From positions 35,283,109 through 35,347,108 of the forward strand of contig NC_087070.1 in assembly GCF_963678635.1 (NCBI RefSeq): 64,000 bases of DNA, in the 5' to 3' direction. The position numbers and the translations under genes were made by a program. Positions 43,427 through 52,628 of this stretch are shown piece after piece. Numbering within the stretch: the first letter of the stretch is position 1; every line of letters begins with the position of its first letter. The DNA is from Symsagittifera roscoffensis. Lineage: Eukaryota; Xenacoelomorpha; Acoela; Convolutidae. The notes under the pieces are model-generated. The model searched no databases and had not been told where the DNA came from. It worked only from the letters and a program-made list of their open reading frames with translations.

Positions 43427-44654
43427 GAAGCTAAAAAATTTTAGGTTTTTTGTCTATGAAGAAAGCAAATCTTATTAAAAAGGGCAACAACTTTTAAAAA
43501 GTAAAATTAATCTGGATTAAAACACGACTCAAAAACTGCAGACTTAACAAGGATAGCCGGTTACTGTGCAAGTAGCACAGAATGTTCCGACCATATCCTT
43601 AAAAAAAACAGTTTTTTTTCATGTTTTTCTTTCATATTAGTGTTTTTTCTAGTCTATGGAGCAGTAATAACAAAAAATTAAATGTAACAAAAAAAAATTG
43701 GTTTTTTTTTTCATTTGAGATATTTTGTGAAAATCAATTCCTCGCACGCCATACCAAGTAAAAAGAGATAAATTTCGCTCTTAGTAACAAATCAATCATG
43801 GCAAATAAGCTTTCTTCAACCAATTTGGTACGAGTTCTATGACGGATTAAATCTCCGCATACGCATTAATAGCGCGAAATATATCGCGCGTTAATTGTCC
43901 CAAATTGGCCCCAAAAACTTCACAAAAAATAATCACAGGTGAAACATCTTTCCAAATTTAAGCTCAGGACAACAACACTTCTTGAATGATATAAACAAAA
44001 ATCCCGTCGAAAATGGCCAGTTAAGTCGAAATTTGTCTGAAAAAAAAGCACCCCGATCACAAATCTTCCATTACTTTCGTTAGAATGTCGAAACAATAAT
44101 AGTCTGTGTGAAACTCCTTAGCATTGGCTGCACTTAATAGCTGGTTATAGATCAAAAGGAACACTTTCAAAATTACTTCAAAGCTTCAAAAATCGCTTCA
44201 AAGGTTTTTCTGTTCAAACTGAAAGTTTCTGCGTGTATTAGAAAAAACGCATTACAAAAAGAGTGGACAAAAGCGTTTGGGCGTGTTACGTTCTTAGAAA
44301 TGATTTTACCAATTAATCGAATAGCAGTTTCTGAAAGAAAAAAAATTAGCCGACAAAATTGGGCCGAAATCAATTAGGCAGGCCTACAAAATAAATCTCA
44401 TCATTTTTTAATCAGTAGATACAGTAACGCATTGACTCTAGATACAGTGACAAGAAATGTTAAATTTGCCAAGTGCCGGAAATAGAGCGCTTGAAGTCGG
44501 AGATCCTGAGCACAAAGTTATTTACGGGAAAAAATCTGGTATCCGATTGTAATAGGTGAAGTGATTCAAAATTTTTGTAGGTCTCGATAAAAGACAAGTA
44601 TGGACCCAGCTAAAGCTGGAGGTACGTGTTTGATACTGAATGAATTTGCTATAC

Positions 44655-46150
44655 TGATGCGGCACGAAAATTGTTATTTCAAAAATTGGATTTTGCCTAT
44701 AACCTTAGTTGTTTCTCTAAAATAAGTGAAAAGAGTCAGAAATTTTGAGATAATCAACTTTCCCAAGGTGATAACAAATCTCTTACAAAAAATTAAGGAG
44801 TCGCCGCTTCTGCAGGAACAATTCTTGCAACCCGTTCTTTCAATGTAACTTTTTATCTCAGATTTGAGGGTGTAAAATTGAAGAAAACCCGTTCTTTCAA
44901 TGACACTGTCTATCTCAGAATTGATAGTGTAAAATTGTAGAACAGATTTGATAATTAAAAATTGAAGAATAAGTCGAAAGCTCTAAAAAAAACGTTCAAA
45001 AGACTGTCCAAAACACATGTTTTTCTGCAAAAAAGAAGGTTATCACCACTTAAGCCGAGAAGACTTCCAATCTGAGAATCGGTAGGGTAGTTTTCGCGTA
45101 TATTCAATAAGTTTCCAAAAAACTGTCAAAATTTCAAAATTTTGACTTGTTCGACGGCCATAACTTTTTTCTTAACCCCGCATAGAAAAGCTAAAAACTT
45201 TAAAACAACTTGAAATTTGAATTTTAAGAGGTCGAAAACTTCTTGCGTAAAAATTTTTGTGATTTGTCCGCTAATTCAGAGGAGCTTCCAATTACCTATA
45301 ATGTCATTGAACCCAGAATATCAGATTTGGGAGGTTAGTTTCCGAGAAAAAATCAAAAACATACATAAAACGGTCAAAAATCAAAAACTTGACAATTTCC
45401 GAGGACCATAAATTTATGTGACAAAAAAAGTTGTAGCCACGTATGCAGAGAAGCTTTTCAAACCAGTTCTATGATTTGTGATGGTAGTTCTCGAAAAAAG
45501 TCAAAAACTTTTTAAAAATTGAAAAAAAATTACTTCTCCGAGGACCGTAACTTTTGGTATCACAAAAATTTCCACCAAAATCTCAGGTATGCCAAGATAG
45601 TTTTCGAGAATATTAATAAGATGGCGAAAAGATCGAAAATTTGATTTTTCAGAGGGCGATAACTTCTTGCGCAAAACTTTTTGTTGATGTCTGCTAATGT
45701 AGAGGAGCTTCCAACTACCCATAACCTCATTGAACCCACAATATCCGATTTGAGAGGTTAATTTCCGAGAAAAGTCCAAAAAGATCAAAAATTTGACTAA
45801 TCCGAGGGCCATAAATTTATGTGACAAAAAAATTGATTGTAGCCACTAATGCGAGGGAGGTTTTCAAAACAGTTCTATTCATTGAAACCAGAAACTTATA
45901 TTTGAGGGTACTTTTTGAGAAAACGAAAAAAAATTTAAAAAATGTGTCAAATATTCCCCAACCCTTTTTCGAGGGTTCAAGTAAAAAAACTACAGGAGAG
46001 TATGCAGGCACGCAGAGGAGTAAGCGGTCTTTCAATTGATAACCCTTTTTTTGAAAACCAGAATAAGTTTCTGAGAAAAAGTGAAATTTTTGCAAAAAAT
46101 GATATTTTCCATAACGAAAAAAAATGAAATTTCAACAAACCGATTGGTAA
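44655..46150 (+). repeat. R4 degenerate tandem array (copy 2)
   Basis: Opens with TTTCAAAAATTGGATTTTGC..CCTTAGTTGTTTCTCTAA, matching the start of the array at 2790, and repeats AACGGTCAAAAATC, GGCCATAACTTTTTTC, GGTAGTTTTCG and AGGAGCTTCCAA at 150-200-bp steps. It contains no stable ORF; open frames inside are by-products of low complexity. Confidence 0.75.
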
Positions 46151-47295
46151 ACATACAATTGAATTGAGAAGTGTGGATGGGAGTCTTATAATTGTGTTCA
46201 TCTTGGATTAGCCCAAAATTAGGTCGTTAAGCAGATGAAAAATAGGCTTAAATAAATTTGCCGAGAAAGTTTTTTTGGCGAATTTGTTTAGGAAATACGA
46301 AGTCAAGATAAATAAAATTGCAAAATGAAGGCGTAAATCAAACACTAAAAACATTATTAAAGAAAAATGCGGGCAAAAAAATTCCAAGTCGCCTACTTAA
46401 GTCACATATGAGGTTAAAGAAAAATAGGCCCTATAACCATTGGCTCAAGAGTCAGGGACACTATCTCTTGTGTTTTTCTACCTCGAACGGTCGGAGCCAA
46501 TTCGGTTCACTTACGACATGAGACTAAAACCCTCGTTACAGCTTAAAGGCCACTACCAAAATACCCCCCCACTCTAGAAAATAAGAACGTCCCCATACTT
46601 AGGTCTCAAAATACCCAAAATACGCGAACGCCGTTAAAAACAGGGTCGCAACATCCGTACAGTTACTTTTTATTAGACAGTGGAACTTTGATCCATTTCA
46701 GATGGATCAACCTAAAACTCTCCGTACCTCAACATAACAATTATAAAACACACTCAAGAAAACTAAATTGGGTACTCACATACCAGCACACTCGAGAATT
46801 GGAGTAACTAAATTAACTAGCGACTAGCATAAATGTAATAACTTGAGAAGTTTGCTATTATTAAATTCCAATAAGGGAAATGAGTTTTCACTTGAGAACT
46901 AAAGTTTTTGGTTGGACCATTGGGAGACTTCGGTTGTCCACCTTTCCACCGAAGGTTCACTCTGGTCCACTTCGAATAAATGTATTCTTCTTTCGCAATC
47001 GTTCTGTTTCCTATTTCAGGATAGGACAGCTCTACTCTCGTGTGATTTATATCTGGAAATTGCGAATAGCAATTTCCCGCTGCTTTTTAACTACTTTCCC
47101 GCGATTGTAACTCGGTGGTTCTGATTTTTCATTTCTGAGATTTTCAGTTGTCGCGAGAAAGTTGAGCATGACAGGCTCAATTCGAATTTTTGAAAAATTA
47201 CATTTCACCCCAAAATTACGTTTTTCGTATTTCTCAAGGTCAAACTTCCAAATATGACCGACTGGCACATAATTTTATTTGAAACAGAAAATTTC
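46151..47295. other. Intergenic stretch, nothing recognised
   Basis: AT-rich. Overlapping short open frames on both strands at 46880-47270 have no recognisable motif. A C-rich ATACCCCCCCACTC lies at about 46560. Confidence 0.45.
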
Positions 47296-47299
47296 CCGT

Positions 47300-47390
47300 T
47301 TGAAAAAATACAGGTCCTGGTCAAATTCAAACCCAGGACCTTTGCCATGCCAGGCATATTCGTTACCTTCAGGCTAAGTCGAGAACGCTA
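47300..47390 (-). repeat. tRNA-like SINE fragment (copy b)
   Basis: Minus strand: TTAGCCTGAAGGTAACGAAT (D-arm-like), a small hairpin TGCC..GGCA, then AGGTCCTGGGTTTGAATTTG with box-B-like GGTTTGAATTT enclosed by the 9-bp inverted repeat AGGTCCTGG/CCAGGACCT. Homologous to 17315-17410, and the shared text continues to about 47520. Confidence 0.55.
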
Positions 47391-47639
47391 AGAAAATTAA
47401 ATACATTATGAAACAAAGTAGAGATGAGTCCAGACGAGTCCTGTGGACAAAGTTTTTACGGGAAAAAGTCTAGTACACGGGTTGCAATACCCTTGCTTAT
47501 CGCAAGGGTAATATATCATTCAATCCATTATGATTATTATTTTTAGCAACTGATCTTATCGAAAAATGACTGAAAATTTAAAACTTTGTTCGAATCACGA
47601 CTGAAATTGCTTTAAAATGATACATAACTCAACACATTT

Positions 47640-47850
47640 TGGTGATTATTTGTTAAACCTGATTTTGCGTGATCAGAACAATACATGCGGAATAAGCTTT
47701 ACTTTTAGCGAATGAATTCGAATGTAACTTGAAAAGCAATCAAAGTCACACCACGAAAAATTAAACTTGAAGGTGAATAACGAAAAAAAAACTGAAAGCC
47801 ACTCGATCAAAACAAGTCTCTTCACTACGTTGATTAATACTTAGCAAAAC
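47640..47850 (+). repeat. R1 interspersed repeat, partial
   Basis: Carries AGCGAATGAATTCGAATGTAA, the AATCAAAGTCACACCACGAAA block, AAACTTGAAGGTGAATAAC and the tail GTCTCTTCACTACGTT. The stretch from here to 48641 shows nothing else recognisable. Confidence 0.55.
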
Positions 47851-48641
47851 TATATCGGGTATCAAACAAAGGCAAGATATGATCCGTTTATTTATCTAAA
47901 CTAATTCTTTAGAAATGAGTAAAAATTCGATCGATCTTAATGAATAAAGAAGGAAGTTAGATGATTCCGAAAATTTGAAACACGAATGAGACCGTGTGTC
48001 CAACATTTTCATTCTCTTGAAAATCACGGACAACTGCTAAAAATTGCTCAAAAATTTGACAACCAATGCTCATACAGGCCAAGCTTGAAAGGTAACTTAT
48101 GCAACTATTTTCCTCAGGTCAACTATTTCACACTAAAATGACTCACCAAGATTGAAGGGCAGTAGGGCACACTAAATCTGTTTGCTGATCAGTATTTAAT
48201 TCAACACTTTATGAAACATTAATTCTGAAAAAAAGAATATTCATCAACTTGATATTAACTTGATATTGAATATCTTTTTTTAGTAAAAGCGGAAAACAGC
48301 TTCATAACATTTCTTCTACAGAAAAAATAGAAACAGAAAATCTGGCTGTTTTGCAAGTGGTAGTAGCTTCCGACCAAAACAAAAAGACGAAAAATTTTTT
48401 TAAACACTGTTTTCATTTTAGGCGGGCTGCTTTAGTTAATCGTAACTTGAAACGCTTAAATGTGTTCTTAAATAAGTAAAACAATTTTTTGGGCTCTTAC
48501 ATTTCTCAGTATTATCATAATGCGGCTAACTGACGGATAAGAGCTGTGGCTTGAGCCTACAACCAGAAGTGTTACCACATTCTACCAAGCAGATCATTTT
48601 GCCACGATTGATTGTGCCATTCTGCCAGATGACACAGCATA

Positions 48642-48708
48642 ACCTTCCCGCGACAGAAAAAAAAGTGACTAAAGGCCATATGAACAAAAAAGTGTTGCGA
48701 CGGAGGGT
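48642..48708 (+). repeat. 67-nt stem-closed module 1
   Basis: ACCTTCC at 48642-48648 and GGAGGGT at 48702-48708 pair over all 7 positions (one G-U) with exactly 53 nt between. Just inside, CGCGACA and TGTTGCG extend the pairing, making the strongest hairpin of the set. It lies slightly left of the GC rise, so the retroelement may start further left than 48.9 kb. Confidence 0.6.
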
Positions 48709-48865
48709 CAGAATGTTCTAGAATTTTTATTTTTAAAATTTCGATTGGAAGAAGAACATTTCTGAGAAATAGAAAAAAGACGGCCATTTTGAATAAAAAA
48801 AGACGAAAATCAGAACCACGATATAGATTGTGAAGAACAGTTGTATCAGAGACAGAAAAACACGG

Positions 48866-48932
48866 AGCCTCTTATCGTGGCAAGAACACACGATAAGGAC
48901 CTTAGCGACAGATATTTGTGGAGACGGAGGCT
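48866..48932 (+). repeat. 67-nt stem-closed module 2
   Basis: AGCCTCT at 48866-48872 pairs with GGAGGCT at 48926-48932 (one G-U), 53 nt inside. Relative to the consensus ACCCTCC/GGAGGGT the second base pair is swapped from C-G to G-C, a compensatory change. An inner hairpin CTTATCGTG/CACGATAAG (9 bp) starts at 48871. Confidence 0.65.
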
Positions 48933-48960
48933 TCAGTGGGGGGAAGAGAAATACCACGGA

Positions 48961-49027
48961 ACCCTCCCGGGACACGAAATATAGGAGATAAGAGTGTTAT
49001 CTCAAGAAAATCACGGGAGCGGAGGCT
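48961..49027 (+). repeat. 67-nt stem-closed module 3
   Basis: ACCCTCC at 48961-48967 and GGAGGCT at 49021-49027 pair at 6 of 7 positions, 53 nt inside. The interior holds a perfect hairpin GAGATAA-GAGTG-TTATCTC. Confidence 0.65.
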
Positions 49028-49575
49028 TGGTCCCCCAGAGACTGTTATATGTGAAGGGACTGTGAAAACTGACTATAACAGCTGCTGTAATGTCCTAGAT
49101 CTTAATTAACACCGTTATTATTTAATATTTCAGAGCATGAGTAGATAGAAAAGGGAAAGGGTCAATCCATCTCCAATGGATTTAATATAAAACTGTCACA
49201 CAAAAACATAATAAAATAGGTTGTTCGAGCCGTGTTTTTAATGACAATCACGTAGTCTGAGGATCCGAGACTCAGCTATGTGGTTGTGTTCGCATGCAAA
49301 CGAAAGCTGATCAAAAGTCGTTTGACTGATGGCCTAAAAATGGTAACTTTTTACTTTGCCCTAAACAGACCAGAAAATCAACTGGCAAGGTCGAGACGGT
49401 GAAAAACGAGTGGAATTAAGGTAACTGACGCCTGCCAGTCGTTGATAGGTACTTTTTCTACGCTCCGTCGCTGTGTGATATTTGGGCGAATGTTACATAG
49501 ACGTTTTTATGGCGCTCCTGGGTGGGCCTGTTAAAGGCATGAAACCATCATGATCAGCAAGCGTTTCAGCGACGT

Positions 49576-49642
49576 ACCCTCCGCTCCGGGCGTAAGCCCG
49601 AGTTAGAGGCCTTAATGACCGTTGTTGTACTAGGGGGAAGGT
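49576..49642 (+). repeat. 67-nt stem-closed module 4
   Basis: ACCCTCC at 49576-49582 and GGAAGGT at 49636-49642 (6 of 7 pairs), 53 nt inside. Interior hairpin CGGGC-GTAA-GCCCG with a GNRA-type loop. Columns 16-34 of the interior (CCGAGTTAGAGGCCTTAAT) align without gaps with module 7. The 49028-49575 stretch before it holds nothing I recognise. Confidence 0.7.
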
Positions 49643-49646
49643 GCGT

Positions 49647-49713
49647 ACCCTCCGTCTAGTGCAATTTAGCTTTTTAACTTAGTTGACACCGAAAATTCCG
49701 GGGGCCGGAGGGT
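49647..49713 (+). repeat. 67-nt stem-closed module 5
   Basis: ACCCTCC at 49647-49653, GGAGGGT at 49707-49713, perfect 7-bp pairing, 53 nt inside. It begins 5 nt after module 4 ends. The interior aligns ungapped with module 6 (AATTT, TTTAA, CCGG at the same columns). Confidence 0.75.
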
Positions 49714-50021
49714 TAGGTGGGAAATCTAGAGCCCGCTTGTCCTGAGGTCCCAGGACCAAAAACAATTAAAGAGAAAGCGTAAAACCAAACAAAAATAGTG
49801 TATAACCAAGAAAAAGCCAAAAATAAATTTATTTAAAAACAAAAAAGTACAAAAAACAGTAAAAAAATCCAAAAAAGACCAAAAACAGTAAAAAACATAA
49901 AGTGACAGTTTATATGTTATTTCCGGACGAGATGTGATCTGACCTTCCTATTTGTTGTTGTTTCAGATTGATTTATATCGTTTCTGATAGAGAGATTGTG
50001 TGTTTTGGTGAAGGGTTGGGT

Positions 50022-50088
50022 ACCCTCCCTCGAGTGTAATTTGAGTGTTTAAGCACGTTAATGGTGATTTTGCCGGTGACCGGAGGGT
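50022..50088 (+). repeat. 67-nt stem-closed module 6
   Basis: ACCCTCC at 50022-50028 and GGAGGGT at 50082-50088, perfect, extended to TACCCTCC/GGAGGGTA; 53 nt inside. Interior shares TTTAAG and TTAAT columns with modules 4 and 7. Confidence 0.75.
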
Positions 50089-50247
50089 AGAGTGGCAGGC
50101 TGATCAACGTGTTCCACACTCAACAGGGACATCAAGGACAACATCCGCAACGACTGTTGGGTATCGTTGAAGCAATTTTAGTATCGTTCGGGTACTATTT
50201 CCTTAAAACTTAAGTGGTGGGGGGCACGATTGGCGCGGTCCGATTGT

Positions 50248-50314
50248 ACCCTCCATCGATTACAAATTTCCGAGTTAAGGGTCTTAATTCGGATATTTTG
50301 GTGCAAAGGAGGGT
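50248..50314 (+). repeat. 67-nt stem-closed module 7
   Basis: ACCCTCC at 50248-50254 and GGAGGGT at 50308-50314, perfect, also extended by T/A; 53 nt inside. The interior contains a 10-bp hairpin CCGAGTTAAG-GGT-CTTAATTCGG. Confidence 0.75.
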
Positions 50315-50723
50315 ATAGTATTATTCATTAACGACCATTAATAGATTATTATCCTTATTATATATTACTTATCTCCTATTTAGACCCAAGGAACACCCAT
50401 TTTTTGTCGAAAATTACCAATTTTCGACCAAACCGTAGACCCCCAAATTTTCGGATATCCGAGCTTTTCCGATAGGCAAAAAGCTTTTATATAGAGAGTA
50501 GCTACGTAGTTCGATCCCCTTCACTAAGGAAACGGCGTGAGCAAAGACTCAGTAGAAGTTAGGAAAACGAAAATTTTTCGATCAAAATTTTGATAATTTT
50601 CTGTATTTTGTCAATCTGTTTTGGGGATCGAGTTTTTGAGTTTTTAGAGTTAGAGCAATAAAATTTTTTGCGTTAGGAGCGTGCTAGCATAACGTGCTCG
50701 GTTACTAGAGAAATTTTTGGGTA

Positions 50724-50790
50724 ACCCTCCGAGTAGCTCCGTGGATAGAGCTAACGACTTAAGGTTTGGAAAAGGAAGGAATCGGAGGGT
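50724..50790 (+). repeat. 67-nt stem-closed module 8 (tRNA D-arm-like inside)
   Basis: ACCCTCC at 50724-50730 and GGAGGGT at 50784-50790, perfect, 53 nt inside. The interior has a 6-bp hairpin TAGCTC-CGTGGATA-GAGCTA that looks like a tRNA D-arm and box A. The flanking GGGTCCAAATT only weakly resembles box B. Confidence 0.75.
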
Positions 50791-51119
50791 CCAAATTTGA
50801 TAGTTTTTGGCCAAATTTTTGTTTCTAAACCAATTTTGGTCCGGTTTTTTGCATTATTCCAGTGCCGTACAGGGCTACTACGCTCATTTCAAGTATTTTT
50901 AGGCACTTTCGACCGGAATTGCGAAAAAAGTCTTTCAGATCCTATACAGGTGGTGAAAAAGGCCATTTTGACGAACGCGTTTTTGGCGATTTCTCAAAGA
51001 CTAGTTATCCGATCGGGATAATTTTGGTACCATAAGTCGACGTTTTTGACCACTTTTCACTTTTTGACCACTTTTTGGGTTGATTATTTCGGAAAAGAAA
51101 AATTTTTTAGAATTTGTTG

Positions 51120-51640
51120 GTTCGGAGGGTCCAAGTAACGGGCAACCCTCCGAGCGGCAGAAAATTTTATCAAAACATCTTTTTATTCAACTGGGAAGGT
51201 TGACCGTGTCAGCCAACCTAGTTTTAAGTCAGGTAGACCGCTTTCAGAGGCTTTACTGCGGTGATATAACCCTTTTTCTTGATTTTGGGGGAACCCTCCG
51301 AGGTGACCCTCCGGAGTCAGCTAAACCCTTTAGCAACCCTCCTTAGTGGAAAATTTCCACGAGATCACCCTAAGAAGTTAAAACAGCTCCCCTTAGAGCT
51401 CCTAGCTTGTTTTGACGCTTTTTGAAGCGAGGGGGAGAACCTTCTAAGCGAGATCGAAAAATTTGAAAATTTTGGAGGTACCCTCCGAAGTAACCCTCCG
51501 GAGCATATTAAGCATCTTATTGACCCTCCTTAGTAAATTTGGGGGGACCCTCCGAGGTAACTTGGGTGATTAGGGTACCCTCCGAAGTAACTTGGGTGAT
51601 CAAGGTACCCTCCGAGGTAACCCTCCGGAGCGTCTTAAAT
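51120..51640 (+). repeat. Cluster of ACCCTCCGA repeats in the retroelement leader
   Basis: ACCCTCCG or ACCCTCCTTAGT occurs about ten times, often as AACCCTCCGGAG (with the self-complementary CTCCGGAG). A 30-bp unit GTAACTTGGGTGAT..GGTACCCTCCGA is repeated twice in tandem at about 51556-51616. Here the GGAGGGT partners are mostly missing, so the 67-nt arrangement is lost. Confidence 0.8.
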
Positions 51641-51863
51641 CTTCCAACGATCTTCCTTGTTAGAGATTAGAGTAAACTTTCTGTGGCTATTTGGGCAACG
51701 GAAAATATCCATTGAATTAGGATCATATTAGGATATTAGGCGTGCTTATCAGGATCATAAGAACCCATTTTGACCCGGAAATTCGTGATCAACTTTGGAT
51801 TCTACATTGGGTGTATTAGAAGTAACCGAACAAAATTTTTTTTGATTGTGATTTTGGTTGTGT

Positions 51864-52215
51864 GGTTGCCTTGAGCTACTTAATAGGAAAGTTCGGGCAA
51901 TCCGGGAACAAATAAAGGAAGACCTCGGTGGGTGTATTAGGCAAATACAGACCCACTTGAGAAGAAAAATTATTCCCTACTCTCGTGCACTTGGAGCAGT
52001 CCGAGTGTGGGAGAGCTTTTTCATAGACTTTAGAAATTTTCGATCAGAGGTTGCCTTGAGCTACTTAGTAGGACAGCTCGGGCAATCGCAGGACACCTAA
52101 AAGAAGACCTCGGTGGGTGTATTAGGCAGACACACACCCACTTGAGAAGACTGTGTCCTGGGCTTCGTTCTTTCGGATCGTTCCGATTGGGGGAAGTCTT
52201 TTTCTTTAAGACTAA
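51864..52215 (+). repeat. 185-bp direct repeat (two copies) in the leader
   Basis: GGTTGCCTTGAGCTACTTA begins at 51864 and again at 52049. Both copies contain ACCTCGGTGGGTGTATTAGG, a small hairpin GGGTGT..ACACCC or GGGTGT..AGACCC, CCCACTTGAGAAGA and a T-rich end. The first half is conserved, the second diverged, so the copies are not brand new. They end about 410 bp before ORF1. Confidence 0.85.
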
Positions 52216-52628
52216 GTTTTATTTGTCTATTTCTGAATCATCACTGCTTTTTATCAAAGATTGTTTAATTTTAACAAAGCAGTGACTTAATAAATTGTGT
52301 GGCGATAAATTGATACTGACAAAAGGTCGCTGTCACCTGTAGGATATTCTTATCTGATTATCGATTGTGTTTTGTGTGTCGATTATATCTTGTGGAAACT
52401 TAGTGATACTGTTATACTATACAACCGGGTTGAGTTAGCATTATATCAATACTGGGTAGACCCTGTGTGTAACTTTAGCTGAGTCACTAATTTAGTCGTG
52501 AGAGATCTAAGAGACATTTTGATACTGACGGAATCGAGTAGGCAGCGTTAAGTGATTTAACTAAATCTTGTTTGTGGTACGTTTGCATTGCCATCAAATT
52601 ACAAATACTTTCATTTTGATAAAAAACT

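Larger units (their letters stand above)
40857..44360 (+). repeat. Tandem duplication, ~1.92-kb unit (copy 2 shortened)
   Basis: Copy 1 is about 40857-42781, copy 2 about 42782-44360. Both start at AGATCAAATTTCGAAGTTAT and end at AAATTAGCCGACAAAAT. Copy 2 lacks about 350 bp that follow the R2 element in copy 1. Each carries an R2 copy (41735-42190 and 43655-44105). Similarity is mostly 95-99 percent, so the duplication is fairly recent. Confidence 0.9.

Noticed and set aside
48733-48975. Minus-strand hydrophobic open frame
   Set aside because: It overlaps modules 1-3 of the leader, has no recognisable family and lies on the strand opposite the retroelement; likely a by-product of T-rich sequence.
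48900-52628. Exact 5' LTR and primer-binding site
   Set aside because: Without the 3' LTR in the window no pair can be aligned, and no stretch starting with TGG matches a tRNA 3' end well enough to defend.
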